A stretch of DNA of 64,000 nt, from assembly GCA_023397905.1 (NCBI GenBank), contig JAEWSZ010000102.1:29082-93081 (forward strand), in the 5' to 3' direction. The stretch is from Bacillota bacterium. GTDB taxonomy: Bacteria; Bacillota; Clostridia; Acetivibrionales; DSM-1351. Each line of letters starts with the position of its first letter. Positions within the stretch are counted from its first letter, which is position 1. The notes beneath the pieces are model-generated. The model saw nothing but the letters and a program-made list of their open reading frames with translations. It was not told where the DNA came from and did not search any database. This document shows positions 44,206 to 53,263 of the stretch, in pieces. The position numbers and the translations under genes were made by a program.

Positions 44206-45600
44206 CTATTTATCTCCGAGTATTGTCTGAACTTCGTCGTTCATTTTCTTCAGACCTTCGTCAACTGAAATTTTGTCTTTCATTATTATTTCTGAAATCT
44301 CACCTATCTTGGTATTGGCATCTCCCGCTTTTACCGTCTGCCATAAGGGGCACGGATTCTGAAGAGAGTCCAGATATACCTGTTTTGTGTTGGTAGGTCC
44401 GAATTTAGCCGTCAGGAACAGTTCTTCGTTTATGGAAGGTATGGGCGACAGGCCGGAACCGCTTGTAACAACAGATCTATAGCTTTCTTCGCTGGCAATG
44501 TATTTTACAAATTCCCATGCGGCAGGGATGTTTTTAGACGACGGTGAAATGCATATCCCCTTTGACTGGACAGGATTGAAGTTCTTTCCGTTTGTGCCCT
44601 GGGGCATTTGCATTACATCATAGTTTATTTTTATATCCTTTGAAGCATCCGCATAGCCGTAGAGCAGGTATGAGGCCAGAGGATATATGGCGCACTTGCC
44701 CTGTGCAAATATATCGGTCCATGCAGGAATAGTGTCAAAATCAGGTGCTACATGGTATTTCCAGATTGCGTCATAGAGATACTGGAAGCTGGTCTTTGCA
44801 GCAGTACCCAGCAGATTGGATTTTGTACCGTCCTGGGATACCAGGCCTTCTCCGTATGAATTTGCCATCGGGTCCACAAATCCGTCGATCCAGGTGGAAT
44901 AGTTCGCCATGCCCCACTGGACTACATTTTTAGAATCAAAAGCGGGGTCTTCGGCATTCTTTCCGTTTTTATCAAGTGTAAGCTTTTCTGCCATAGTCAG
45001 TATGTCATCCCAGGTTGCGTTGGCTGCCGGCGCCTGCAGGCCTGCTTTCGCAAACATATCCGTATTGTAGGCCAGAATGATGGTATTGATGTCCTGTGGC
45101 AGTCCGTAAAGCTTTCCGTCATATGTAGAAAGGTCCAGAGCCGCTTTATAATATTTGCTCAGGTCAAAATTGTCCTTGGAGGCCAGTTCACCCGCATCTA
45201 CCAGATAACCTTTTGCGGCATAATCCGCAAGATACAAAGTGGTGGACATTGCAAACACGTCAGGCGCACTTCCTGCCGCACTCTGTGTGGCAAGCTTTGT
45301 CCAGTAGTTTCCCCAGTCTGCGAAATCAAGGCTGACCTTGATATTTGGATTTTTCTGTGTAAATGTATCGATTTGCGCCTGGATGGTTTTTGCCTGGTCC
45401 GCATTGCCCCAGAAATTATATTTAATGTCACCGCTGACAGAAGCCGCAGTGGAATCACCCGAGCCCGTTCCAGCCGATTGCTGGCTGTTTCCCGCCGTGT
45501 TTTCCGCGGTTTCGCCCTTACCGCACGCCGCAAATAACGAGAGCGTTATAACCAGGCACAATATCACAGATATACTCTTAAACAGTTTACTATTTTTCAT
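44206..45600 (-). CDS. Sugar ABC importer substrate-binding lipoprotein (system 3)
   Basis: Extracellular lipoprotein of 464 residues. ATG 45600 has AGGAGG upstream and begins MKNSKLFKSISVILC; the lipobox SLFAAC places the Cys near residue 26. Family-1 binding-protein patterns include YDGKLYGLPQDINTIILAYNTDMFAKAG and FAQGKCAIYPLASYLLYG. It is separated from its permeases (46014-47766) by more than 400 bases and may have its own promoter. The ligand is probably an oligosaccharide. Confidence 0.92.
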   Translation of the reverse strand: MKNSKLFKSISVILCLVITLSLFAACGKGETAENTAGNSQQSAGTGSGDSTAASVSGDIKYNFWGNADQAKTIQAQIDTFTQKNPNIKVSLDFADWGNYWTKLATQSAAGSAPDVFAMSTTLYLADYAAKGYLVDAGELASKDNFDLSKYYKAALDLSTYDGKLYGLPQDINTIILAYNTDMFAKAGLQAPAANATWDDILTMAEKLTLDKNGKNAEDPAFDSKNVVQWGMANYSTWIDGFVDPMANSYGEGLVSQDGTKSNLLGTAAKTSFQYLYDAIWKYHVAPDFDTIPAWTDIFAQGKCAIYPLASYLLYGYADASKDIKINYDVMQMPQGTNGKNFNPVQSKGICISPSSKNIPAAWEFVKYIASEESYRSVVTSGSGLSPIPSINEELFLTAKFGPTNTKQVYLDSLQNPCPLWQTVKAGDANTKIGEISEIIMKDKISVDEGLKKMNDEVQTILGDK

Positions 45601-46013
45601 TTTAGATATCCTCCTAAATTTTTCATAATTCCCGAACAAAATGCTTCGCATTTGTGTTCTTCGCTGATGCATTACCGGACAGCGGCAATGCAATCCCCGC
45701 CCGGACGGCGGTTTTCCAATTTGTGAAGCTGTCAGCCGTGAGTTTTCAAATCTCATACTGATGTTGTTCAAACGCCATTAGTAAGCCATGTGACAGAAAT
45801 TCACTCTGGCGCTGGCGTTAAATTGAATTGAAATTTAAGTCCATAAGAAGTAAAATTAATAGTGATATTTTGTTTTGGTTATCCTGTTATTGTCACCCGT
45901 CTTTGCGTGGCATTAATATGGTAACCTTTTTTATTTTTTATATGGTTTCAGAGTGAATTTCATCACCTCCTCATATTTAAGATGATTTCCCCCCTCCTTA
46001 ATAATTTTTTATT
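45601..46013. other. Intergenic leader of the system 3 binding-protein gene
   Basis: About 410 bases without a convincing gene. Near 45967 the minus strand has AGGAGGTG directly before a ten-codon frame (MKFTLKPYKK), either a leader peptide or a relic. I see no clear riboswitch. The separate binding-protein promoter is probably here. Confidence 0.45.
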
Positions 46014-46877
46014 TCAACCTTTAACGGCCCCAAGTGTCAATCCGCTGACAAAGTATTTCTGCGCGGAAAAGAAAATTATCAGACTTGGAAGTGTAACTAC
46101 TGTGATGATGCAGGCTATCAGCTGTGTATCGGTCAGGTTGACCCGCATCTGGCTCTGCATGATGCTCAGGCCCACTGAAATGGTATATTTCTTTATATCG
46201 CTCAGGAATATCAGCGGTGTGAAGAAATCTCCCCAGGCCGCTATGAAACACATTACCCCAACTGCGATTATCGAAGGCCTTGCCAGCGGGACAATGATTT
46301 TAAAAAGTATTCCCACAGGCGAAGCTCCGTCAATGGTGGCCGCCTCGTCCAGCTCTTTCGGAATTCCCATGATAAACTGCCTCAGCAGGAAGATGTAAAT
46401 GGCATATCCAAAGAAGGGAGGGACTATTATGGGAAGAAAGGTGTTGTACCAGCCCAGTACCCTGTATACCATAAACAGGGGAACCAGCGTGCTGTGCACG
46501 GGTATGAGCATCGTTGAAATGATCAGCATGAACCACAGGTTTTTCCCACGGCCTTTGAATCTTGCAAAGCCGTATGCGACACACAGTCCCGACAGGACAT
46601 TTCCTATCACTACCATAAGCGTAGTAAATACGGTGTTTTTAAGCCATGTGTAAATGGGCCAGATGTCCGCATTCTTCACAAATGCAACATAGTAATTATT
46701 CCATTGCGGTGTTTTGGGTAAAAATTTTGGTGGATACTCCGTTGTCTCCAGAAAAGTTTTTAAAGATGTAGTTATAATTTGCCAGAAAGGTAGAATAAAC
46801 AGGAACGAAATTACAATCAATGCAGCATATATCAATACTTTTTTAACCGCCTCGTTAAAGCCTCTGTTTTTATTCAC
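46014..46877 (-). CDS. Sugar ABC importer permease, MalG-like (system 3)
   Basis: Inner-membrane permease, 287 residues, six predicted helices, with EAA loop ELDEAATIDGASPVGILFKIIVPLARPS near residue 195. The start is GTG 46877 (AAGGAGGTG six bases upstream), just after the stop of the MalF-like gene. Works with the proteins encoded at 46879-47766 and 44206-45600. Confidence 0.92.
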   Translation of the reverse strand: MNKNRGFNEAVKKVLIYAALIVISFLFILPFWQIITTSLKTFLETTEYPPKFLPKTPQWNNYYVAFVKNADIWPIYTWLKNTVFTTLMVVIGNVLSGLCVAYGFARFKGRGKNLWFMLIISTMLIPVHSTLVPLFMVYRVLGWYNTFLPIIVPPFFGYAIYIFLLRQFIMGIPKELDEAATIDGASPVGILFKIIVPLARPSIIAVGVMCFIAAWGDFFTPLIFLSDIKKYTISVGLSIMQSQMRVNLTDTQLIACIITVVTLPSLIIFFSAQKYFVSGLTLGAVKG

Positions 46878-46878
46878 C

Positions 46879-47766
46879 CTATTCACCTCCTTCATAATGC
46901 ACCCATGAATTTGACGATTTCATGACCAGGAATGTGAGAATCAAGGTGACTATAAACAAAACTACCGATTCCGCCGAAGCATATCCGAATTTTCCATACT
47001 GGAACGCGTCCCGGTAAAGCTTGTATACATAGAAATATGTGGCCTGGTCCGGCCCTCCGTTGGTAATTACATATGCAGGGGTAAAAATCTGCATCTGGGC
47101 TATGGCCTGAAGAATAAAATTGTATAAAATAGTCGGCGTCAGCATTGGAACGGTTACCGACCGGAACCGCTGAAAGGAATTGGCCCCGTCTACCAGGGCC
47201 GCCTCATAGTATGTGTCGGCTATTCCCTGAAGTCCCATGAGAAATATTATCATTGTCTGTCCCACACCCCAGGCTCCCATGATGACAAAGGACAATTTGG
47301 CCAGCCCCGGTTCGCCTATCCAGTCTATGTTGTTTATTCCGAAAATGGACAGCACCCTGTTCAGCAGGCCGTACTTGGTATTGAATATATAGAACATTGA
47401 AACTGCCGTGGCCACACCCGGCAATATGGTTGGTATATAAAAAACCGTACGGAAAAGGCCCAGTGCCTTTATTTTGCTGTTCAGAAGCATTGCCAGCAGC
47501 AGCGCGAACAGCATGTTCACCGGCACTCCAAGCACTACCATGTACAGTGTGTTGAATATTGATTTCAGGTATTCCTTCTCCGCAAAGAGTTTGGCATAAT
47601 TCTCCAGCCCCACAAAAATATTGTTCATCCCGTTTGTTTTAAATGTACTCAGAACAAAGGTGTACACTATGGGCATAAGCCAGAATATCAAAAAGCCCAA
47701 AATGCCAGGAAGAATAAATAAGTACATATAAATTTCGCTTCTTTTTTCCTGCTTTATCTTGATCAC
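46879..47766 (-). CDS. Sugar ABC importer permease, MalF-like (system 3)
   Basis: Inner-membrane permease, 295 residues, GTG start with GGAGG five bases upstream. EAA loop YYEAALVDGANSFQRFRSVTVPMLTPT near residue 190 and GGPDQATYFYVYKLYRDAF near the end are CUT1 hallmarks. It lies downstream of the Gfo/Idh oxidoreductase gene in the same operon. Confidence 0.92.
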   Translation of the reverse strand: MIKIKQEKRSEIYMYLFILPGILGFLIFWLMPIVYTFVLSTFKTNGMNNIFVGLENYAKLFAEKEYLKSIFNTLYMVVLGVPVNMLFALLLAMLLNSKIKALGLFRTVFYIPTILPGVATAVSMFYIFNTKYGLLNRVLSIFGINNIDWIGEPGLAKLSFVIMGAWGVGQTMIIFLMGLQGIADTYYEAALVDGANSFQRFRSVTVPMLTPTILYNFILQAIAQMQIFTPAYVITNGGPDQATYFYVYKLYRDAFQYGKFGYASAESVVLFIVTLILTFLVMKSSNSWVHYEGGE

Positions 47767-47806
47767 GCTATCCCTCCTTTATATATCCTTAACAAGGCTT
47801 CCCGCC

Positions 47807-48907
47807 TTACCTGTACTCCTCAAGGGAAACAAGCCGGCCTTCCTTTATGGATTTTTCTGCGGCCAGTGCGATCAACAGAGCATCTTTGGTCTGTTCAATA
47901 CTTGCCACAGGCTGTCTGTTCAATTGGACACATTCGATGAATTCAAGCCTCTGTGTCTGGCAGCCGATATGGCCAAACCCGTTATTATCGGAAATGATGT
48001 CGGGGCTGTATTCAACTTTGTCATTGAACTCGCCTCCGTATATTCCAAAGCATTCGTCTCTTCTGGCTATCAGCTGTTTGCCGTTATCCCCTATAAAGCC
48101 CACTTCCAGGCCATCTCCGGAATTATTCTGCGGCCTCAGATACATGCACAGCCCCAGCTGGGCTTTCGCTCCGTTTTCATATTCAACCGTCACAAATGCA
48201 TGGTCAACTATACTTACATCGCGTATTATTTTAGGATCTTTAATTGAATAGCTGCAATCAATCAGATTGTCCTGCCCGTTTTTATACACATGCTGGCCGC
48301 CCATGGCAAACACGCTTTTAGGTCTGGAGCCGATCATCCAGTTGAATATGTCGAAGTGGTGGCAATCCTTTTCCACTATTGTTCCCCCGGACCTGGTCTC
48401 ATCATAAAACCATTCCTCCTGAGGAAAGCACTGCCTGAATTCCTTGCACCAGGCCATCATCACATTTCCAAGCTCTTTCTGTTGGTTGAGCATCTTTGAA
48501 ATGGTCCTGTAAAAATTTGAATACCTGTACACCAGCCCCACCTGAATGATGGACTTGCTGTTCTTTTTTGCTTCAAGTATATTTTTGTAGCCGGCATAAT
48601 CGATGGCCACAGGTTTCTCAAGAAAAACATTTATCCCGCGCTTTATGCATTCTATTGCTGTTTCCTCGTGAAGATAACCCGGCACGGCTATTACAACTCC
48701 GTCCACAGCCTCTTTGTCCAGCATTTCCCTATAATCCGTATACTGCCTGGCAGTACTGCCTTTTACAGTTTCAAATGCCCTTGCAATTGCGGCTTGATCC
48801 CTGTCGCACACGGCCGTGACCTGTGCTTCCTTTAATGCGCTGAAGCCGTTAAAATGCCCCATCCCCATATCGCCCAAACCAATAATTGCTATCTTCGATT
48901 TATTCAT
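47807..48907 (-). CDS. Gfo/Idh/MocA-family NAD(P)-dependent oxidoreductase
   Basis: Cytoplasmic sugar-type dehydrogenase of 366 residues. Rossmann motif GLGDMGMGH near residue 11, then EKPVAIDYAGY near 97 (conserved Lys of the family) and the substrate-side motif EKDCHHFDIFNWM with His near residue 190. It probably oxidises or epimerises a sugar or inositol brought in by system 3, whose permeases follow directly. A candidate operator for the divergent LacI protein lies upstream. The exact substrate cannot be read from sequence. Confidence 0.92.
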   Translation of the reverse strand: MNKSKIAIIGLGDMGMGHFNGFSALKEAQVTAVCDRDQAAIARAFETVKGSTARQYTDYREMLDKEAVDGVVIAVPGYLHEETAIECIKRGINVFLEKPVAIDYAGYKNILEAKKNSKSIIQVGLVYRYSNFYRTISKMLNQQKELGNVMMAWCKEFRQCFPQEEWFYDETRSGGTIVEKDCHHFDIFNWMIGSRPKSVFAMGGQHVYKNGQDNLIDCSYSIKDPKIIRDVSIVDHAFVTVEYENGAKAQLGLCMYLRPQNNSGDGLEVGFIGDNGKQLIARRDECFGIYGGEFNDKVEYSPDIISDNNGFGHIGCQTQRLEFIECVQLNRQPVASIEQTKDALLIALAAEKSIKEGRLVSLEEYR

Positions 48908-49262
48908 TCATTCGCCCCCGCCCAGTTTCACAAAGCCAAGTCAAGCTATGGCTGCCGGCCTTCAGGACATAAGACAATATGCCCGGCTGACCTCCGGCGG
49001 CTGATGGACTTTCTGAAACTTTGATTTTAATGTTATTTTTATTGATGATAATAATTTCTGATTGCCACAGTAAACATTTTAATATTTTAGTAAAACCCAA
49101 ATGAATATTTTGCTGAAAATGCAGTATGATATTGCTGTTTTTTAAGTTTCCGCTTTTTGTCAATTCATATACGGCAATGTTATGTATTATATTACAGCGG
49201 CCTAAAATCATTTTAATCCCGGGAAATAAAAATTATTTAGCTCAAACGTAAATTATTATTTT

Positions 49263-49275
49263 TGTTTACTAAACA
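49263..49275. promoter_or_regulatory. Candidate LacI operator (best copy)
   Basis: TGTTTACTAAACA is a palindrome around one central base. Related sequences TTTTAGTAAAA (49085-49095), GTTTACTAATG (49453-49463) and TTTTACTAAAA (49496-49506) share the TTTAsTAAA core in the same divergent region. Confidence 0.6.
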
Positions 49276-49453
49276 TATTATGAATTTATTTTACCACCTA
49301 TATTTTTATTTGTAAATATTAAAATCATTTTTTGTTAATAAAATTTTAATTGATTGTATGCCCGGGCAGTGCCCTTCCCTGGCTATTGTCCCGGTCACAG
49401 AGGAAAATTCCCATAGCCGGCCCAACGAAACAACAATGTAATCCGCATTTTTG

Positions 49454-49482
49454 TTTACTAATGTTTACCGGTGTGCTATACT
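49454..49482 (+). promoter_or_regulatory. LacI-gene promoter overlapped by an operator-like site
   Basis: TTTACT (49454-49459), a 17-base spacer and TATACT (49477-49482) form a good sigma-A promoter 40 bases before the LacI start. The -35 lies in an operator-like sequence, fitting autorepression. Confidence 0.7.
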
Positions 49483-49521
49483 GTATTCAAACAAGTTTTA
49501 CTAAAATTAATCGGAGGTTAT

Positions 49522-50550
49522 ATGGCTACAATCAGAGATGTCGCTAAACTGGCCAATGTTTCCACTGCCACAGTCTCAAGAATATTGAATGCGGACAAGA
49601 CGTACAAGGTGACCAATGAAACCAGGGAAAGAGTCTGGCAGGCTGTCAGGGACTTGAATTACGTACGTAATCAGAATGGAAAGGATTCTTTAAATAAAGC
49701 GGATGTAAAGAACAGCGCCGCAGGCAAAACAAAAATAGGCTGTGTCCTGTGCGTGACCCGCGAGAAATACACCGACCCCTATTTTATGTCCATACTTTCA
49801 GGAGTTGAATCCAAGCTCATTGAAAACGGCTACAGTTTATCGGTCATAAGGACAAAAATCGAGCTGCAGGATCCCACGGTGTTATTTAACACTTTAAGCG
49901 AATCCCTCACGGGACTTATTGTGATGGAAACCCTGAGCGACGAAATATACGCCCAATTAAAGGACAAAATTGAATTTATAGTAGGTATAGACACCAAGCA
50001 CCAGGATATCGACAATGTATGCTACGACCGTTTTGCCGCTGCAGAGAAAGCAGTTCAGCACCTGGTGGACAAGGGTCATAAAAGAATCGCCTTCATCGGC
50101 GGGACCGACAACAGTATTGAGCCCCTCAGGAAGGAACAGCGCTGCCGAGGATATATCAGCATCCTGGAGGACAACAATATTAAGGTGGATACGGATATTA
50201 TTAAAAATTGCGAATGGGATTCAAAGCTCTGCTACTCCAGAACACTGGAGCTGCTTGATTCGCCCAACAGACCTACGGCCATTTTTGCCGCCAGCGACCT
50301 GATGGCTATGATTGCGGTAAATGCGGTCTACGAGCAGGGGTTAAAAGTACCTGACGACATAGCTGTAATGGGCCTGAGCAATATTGAGATGTCCAAATAT
50401 TCCAACCCGCCCCTCAGCACAATCGACGTCCCCAAAACACAGATGGGTGAAATTGCCGCTGAAATCCTGATATCCCACATTAAGGGGGAACGCTCGCTGC
50501 CAAAAAAGATAATTCTTCCCACGAGCCTGCTGATACGGAATTCCACCTGA
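49522..50550 (+). CDS. LacI-family transcriptional regulator
   Basis: DNA-binding regulator of 342 residues. N-terminal helix-turn-helix MATIRDVAKLANVSTATVSRILN, hinge region and sugar-binding-protein-like effector domain (VAVMGLSNIEMSKYSNPPLSTIDVP at the end). ATG 49522 has CGGAGG six bases upstream; a frame extension to 49471 has no such site and would precede the HTH unusually. It is divergent from the oxidoreductase/importer operon, its likely target. Confidence 0.94.
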   Translation: MATIRDVAKLANVSTATVSRILNADKTYKVTNETRERVWQAVRDLNYVRNQNGKDSLNKADVKNSAAGKTKIGCVLCVTREKYTDPYFMSILSGVESKLIENGYSLSVIRTKIELQDPTVLFNTLSESLTGLIVMETLSDEIYAQLKDKIEFIVGIDTKHQDIDNVCYDRFAAAEKAVQHLVDKGHKRIAFIGGTDNSIEPLRKEQRCRGYISILEDNNIKVDTDIIKNCEWDSKLCYSRTLELLDSPNRPTAIFAASDLMAMIAVNAVYEQGLKVPDDIAVMGLSNIEMSKYSNPPLSTIDVPKTQMGEIAAEILISHIKGERSLPKKIILPTSLLIRNST

Positions 50551-50644
50551 ACCGCCCTTGAAATACCGGCCGGCCAGTTAACAGAAGCGGGATTATCCGC
50601 ATATATACAGAAATTTATATAGAAAATTTATTTAAAATAAAATA

Positions 50645-50683
50645 AGGCTGGCAAATATAGCTAAACACTAAATCGGCCAGCCT
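50645..50683 (-). terminator. Terminator between LacI and zinc-ribbon genes
   Basis: AGGCTGGC/GCCAGCCT stem with a 23-base loop, followed on the minus strand by TTATTTTATTTT. It mainly serves the leftward zinc-ribbon gene. Confidence 0.65.
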
Positions 50684-50718
50684 GCTAAATTCTCATTAAT
50701 TTAATGAATGTCGTATGT

Positions 50719-50982
50719 TTATTTCTGATTTGAAAAACACTTGCTGCAATAAACAGGCTTATCCAGATGGGGTTTAAAAGGAACCCTTGTAGGTTGCCCG
50801 CACTCGGCGCACACAGCATCATACAACTCTTTTTTAGCCGAATGGTCTCTTTTGCTTCTGCATGCTTTGCACCTGGTAGGCTCATTCTGGAAACCTTTTT
50901 CTGCATAAAACTCCTGTTCCCCGGCAGAAAAAATGAATTCCTCACCACACTCTTTGCAAATCAAGGTCTTGTCACTATACAT
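50719..50982 (-). CDS. Small zinc-ribbon protein
   Basis: An 87-residue cytoplasmic protein with four CxxC pairs: CKEC at about 9-12, CKAC at 38-41, CAEC at 57-60 and CSKC at 78-81. They are arranged as two zinc sites with the conserved FSAGEQEFYAEKGF between. It belongs to a common clostridial zinc-ribbon family of unknown function, perhaps nucleic-acid or protein binding. GGGGCG precedes the ATG. Confidence 0.75.
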   Translation of the reverse strand: MYSDKTLICKECGEEFIFSAGEQEFYAEKGFQNEPTRCKACRSKRDHSAKKELYDAVCAECGQPTRVPFKPHLDKPVYCSKCFSNQK

Positions 50983-51105
50983 TTGTATCGCCCCTCACTC
51001 CACAGGTATTTTATAACATTTTACATTATATTACAAACATTACCATTATTCAATATATAATTTAAAACTTAAAAATTTGTTAATGAAAACGACACAATAG
51101 TTTCT

Positions 51106-52221
51106 TTACCTTCTATACCTGTCTACCACGCTGCACATGGCTTCCCAGCTACGTTCCATGTCTGAGACCATCTTAAACTGCGTCCTGCACCTGTCCAGAT
51201 TGTGGCCTTCCCTGTGTATTTTAAAATATGTATCCCCGTTCAGATGATCCGTCAGGAAACGCATTCCGCATTCAAAGGTCATAAGCTTTGCACCCATGGG
51301 CAGAAGATCTGTTTCACTTTCTGTCAATATATTTCTGGTGGCATCCAGGTACCCATGCGTATATGTCTCAAAAAGCTTCAGATCCATTGAAACTTTGGAC
51401 AGGTCCCTTTCATCCTCGTCCGCCGGATTTGTACCCGAGCGGATGGCGTCTCCGTAATCATAGAGTGAAGACCCTGGCATGACCGTATCCAGGTCTACGA
51501 CACAGATACCTTCCCCTGTGGCATCGTCAATCATTACGTTGTTGAACTTGGTGTCATTGTGGGTCACCCTTACCGGTATTTCACCTTTTTTAATAAAATC
51601 CACAATTTTGCCTGCCTCTTCCGCCCTGCTCCTGACAAATTCAATTTCAGCCTTGACCTGGGGCGCTCTTCCGCAGACATCCTTTTCCACCGCTTCCAGG
51701 AATGCTCCGTAACGCTTTTTGGTATCGTGAAAATCCGGAATGGTTTCATGGAGCGTGCCCGCGTCAAAATCGCTGAGCAGCATCTGAAATTTTCCGAAAG
51801 CGTTGCCCGCATTGTAAAGATGTTTTTCATCCTCTACGATCTGATAAGTCCTGGCCCCCTCGATAAAAACATAGGCTCTCCAATACTGGCCGTCCTCAGT
51901 CCTGAAATGGTTTTTTCCATCGGAGGTGTAAATTATGTTGAGAGTTTCCCTTTTTTCATCTCCGCCTCTTTTTATCACCTTGTCCCTGATATGCCTTGTG
52001 ACTCGTTCTATGTTTTCCATCAGGGCCTGCGGGTCTTTGAATATGCTGCTGTTGATCCTTTGCATGATATACCTCCGCCGGGAGCCGTCCCCGGCTTTAC
52101 AGCTCACCGCAAAGGTATCGTTTATATGCCCGTACCCGTACGGTACGGTTTCCACGTATTCGCCCTCAAAACAGAAATGTCCGGCTATTTTTTTCAAATC
52201 CGCACCGCTCATGTCCTTCAT
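51106..52221 (-). CDS. NahK-like N-acetylhexosamine / sugar 1-kinase (phosphotransferase family)
   Basis: Cytoplasmic kinase of 371 residues with an aminoglycoside-phosphotransferase fold. Family patterns of bifidobacterial NahK (LnpB) are clear: GYGHINDTF, YIMQRINSSIF, YWRAYVFIEGA, catalytic THNDTKFNNV and metal-binding VVDLDTVMPG. NahK phosphorylates GlcNAc/GalNAc at C1. Its ATG at 52221 overlaps the stop of the uridylyltransferase gene (ATGA), and galE is upstream, so the operon can turn an N-acetylhexosamine into its UDP-sugar. Related kinases on other substrates cannot be excluded. Confidence 0.85.
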   Translation of the reverse strand: MKDMSGADLKKIAGHFCFEGEYVETVPYGYGHINDTFAVSCKAGDGSRRRYIMQRINSSIFKDPQALMENIERVTRHIRDKVIKRGGDEKRETLNIIYTSDGKNHFRTEDGQYWRAYVFIEGARTYQIVEDEKHLYNAGNAFGKFQMLLSDFDAGTLHETIPDFHDTKKRYGAFLEAVEKDVCGRAPQVKAEIEFVRSRAEEAGKIVDFIKKGEIPVRVTHNDTKFNNVMIDDATGEGICVVDLDTVMPGSSLYDYGDAIRSGTNPADEDERDLSKVSMDLKLFETYTHGYLDATRNILTESETDLLPMGAKLMTFECGMRFLTDHLNGDTYFKIHREGHNLDRCRTQFKMVSDMERSWEAMCSVVDRYRR

Positions 52222-53150
52222 TTTTTCAGATCCTCCCACAGGTTTTCAGGATATTTGCCGGACTGCACCAAGTCCCTGACGGACTGCTTTACCACCGGCT
52301 TATCCTCCTGGTAGGTTACACCGTACCACTTGTCGGTGGTGGACAGCACCTTTACATCGGCTTTTCCTGCTTTGATGAGATTGTCCACTACTGTGGGCAG
52401 GAAGTATTCCGCCTTTAATATATTGTCCCTGTTCTTCTCAAGAAAAGCTGGAAAATTGTCCTCCAGCTCTTTGAAAAAGCTCAGGTTGAAACCCCAGGTA
52501 TTCATGGAAACTATGCTCCCTTTGGGTATGAGTATCCAATTCCGGTCATCCTCCGTGTATTTGGTCTCGTCTCCGAATTTCATTATTTTGGTCCTCTCGT
52601 GGATATCGACCAGATTGCCGTCACCGTCGGCATTGCACACGCCCCTGGCCACATGTCCGCTTTCGGTCAACGTGTTTTCAAGTATGAACCCCACCATGCA
52701 GTATTTATATTTATCCGCGCCGTCGGCGCCGGAAGAGAGAAAGCCGTTCAGCAGCCTGTAGGTGGTCCCTCCATAAAAATCGTCCGCATTTATAACCGCG
52801 AAAGGCGTTTTTACCGCCGATCTGGCGCTCAGTACCGCGTGTCCCGTGCCCCACGGCTTTGTTCTGCCTTCCGGCACACTGAAGCCGGCGGGTACATCGT
52901 CCAGGTTCTGATAGACATATTCCACCTCTATCAGCCCTTCTATCTTTTTGCCTATGACCTCTCTGAAGGTCTCTTCTATTTCCTTTTTTATAATGAATAC
53001 AACTTTGCTGAAGCCCGCTTTGATGGCATCGTATATGGAATACTCCATTATGATCTCCCCGTTGGGTCCCACCGGGTCAATTTGCTTCAACCCGCCATAT
53101 CTGCTTCCCATTCCCGCGGCCATAATTACTAAAGTTGTTTTGTTTGACAT
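52218..53150 (-). CDS. Sugar-1-phosphate uridylyltransferase (LnpC-like nucleotidyltransferase)
   Basis: Cytoplasmic nucleotidyltransferase of 310 residues. N-terminal nucleotide-binding motif MAAGMGSRYGGLKQIDPVGP, the substrate loop KPWGTGHAVL and the metal Asp in VINADDFYGG are present. The body resembles the uridylyltransferase that partners NahK rather than GalU, from the gene context and length. ATG 53150 has AGGGGAG upstream; 53186 does not. Substrate specificity (GlcNAc-1-P, GalNAc-1-P or Glc-1-P) is inferred from context. Confidence 0.82.
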   Translation of the reverse strand: MSNKTTLVIMAAGMGSRYGGLKQIDPVGPNGEIIMEYSIYDAIKAGFSKVVFIIKKEIEETFREVIGKKIEGLIEVEYVYQNLDDVPAGFSVPEGRTKPWGTGHAVLSARSAVKTPFAVINADDFYGGTTYRLLNGFLSSGADGADKYKYCMVGFILENTLTESGHVARGVCNADGDGNLVDIHERTKIMKFGDETKYTEDDRNWILIPKGSIVSMNTWGFNLSFFKELEDNFPAFLEKNRDNILKAEYFLPTVVDNLIKAGKADVKVLSTTDKWYGVTYQEDKPVVKQSVRDLVQSGKYPENLWEDLKK

Positions 53151-53164
53151 AATAATCTCCCCTG

Positions 53165-53263
53165 TACGCGTATAACGCGTATCCAAATAGTTATAAAAAG
53201 CCGCAAGCGGCTTTTTGAAGCGTGAAAAATATCCCTTGCTGCGCTCAACCCTCTTTCACGCTT
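53165..53263 (-). promoter_or_regulatory. Three nested dyads between galE and the uridylyltransferase gene
   Basis: In order on the minus strand: a ten-base stem AAGCGTGAAA/TTTCACGCTT overlapping the galE stop (53218-53263); a GC-rich stem with flanking A- and T-runs (53195-53216), a typical intrinsic terminator; and TACGCGT/ACGCGTA (53165-53181) just before the next ribosome site. They probably lower or condition readthrough into the two downstream genes. Confidence 0.7.

Larger units (their letters stand above)
48908..49521. other. Divergent control region between oxidoreductase and LacI genes
   Basis: About 610 very AT-rich bases with no credible gene. It contains four TTTTAGTAAAA-like sites (near 49085-49095, 49263-49275, 49450-49463 and 49495-49507) and the LacI-gene promoter. 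The rest shows no feature I can name. Confidence 0.6.

Noticed and set aside
51559..52314. Plus-strand frame of 251 codons
   Set aside because: Antisense to the NahK-like kinase; no ribosome site or family pattern.
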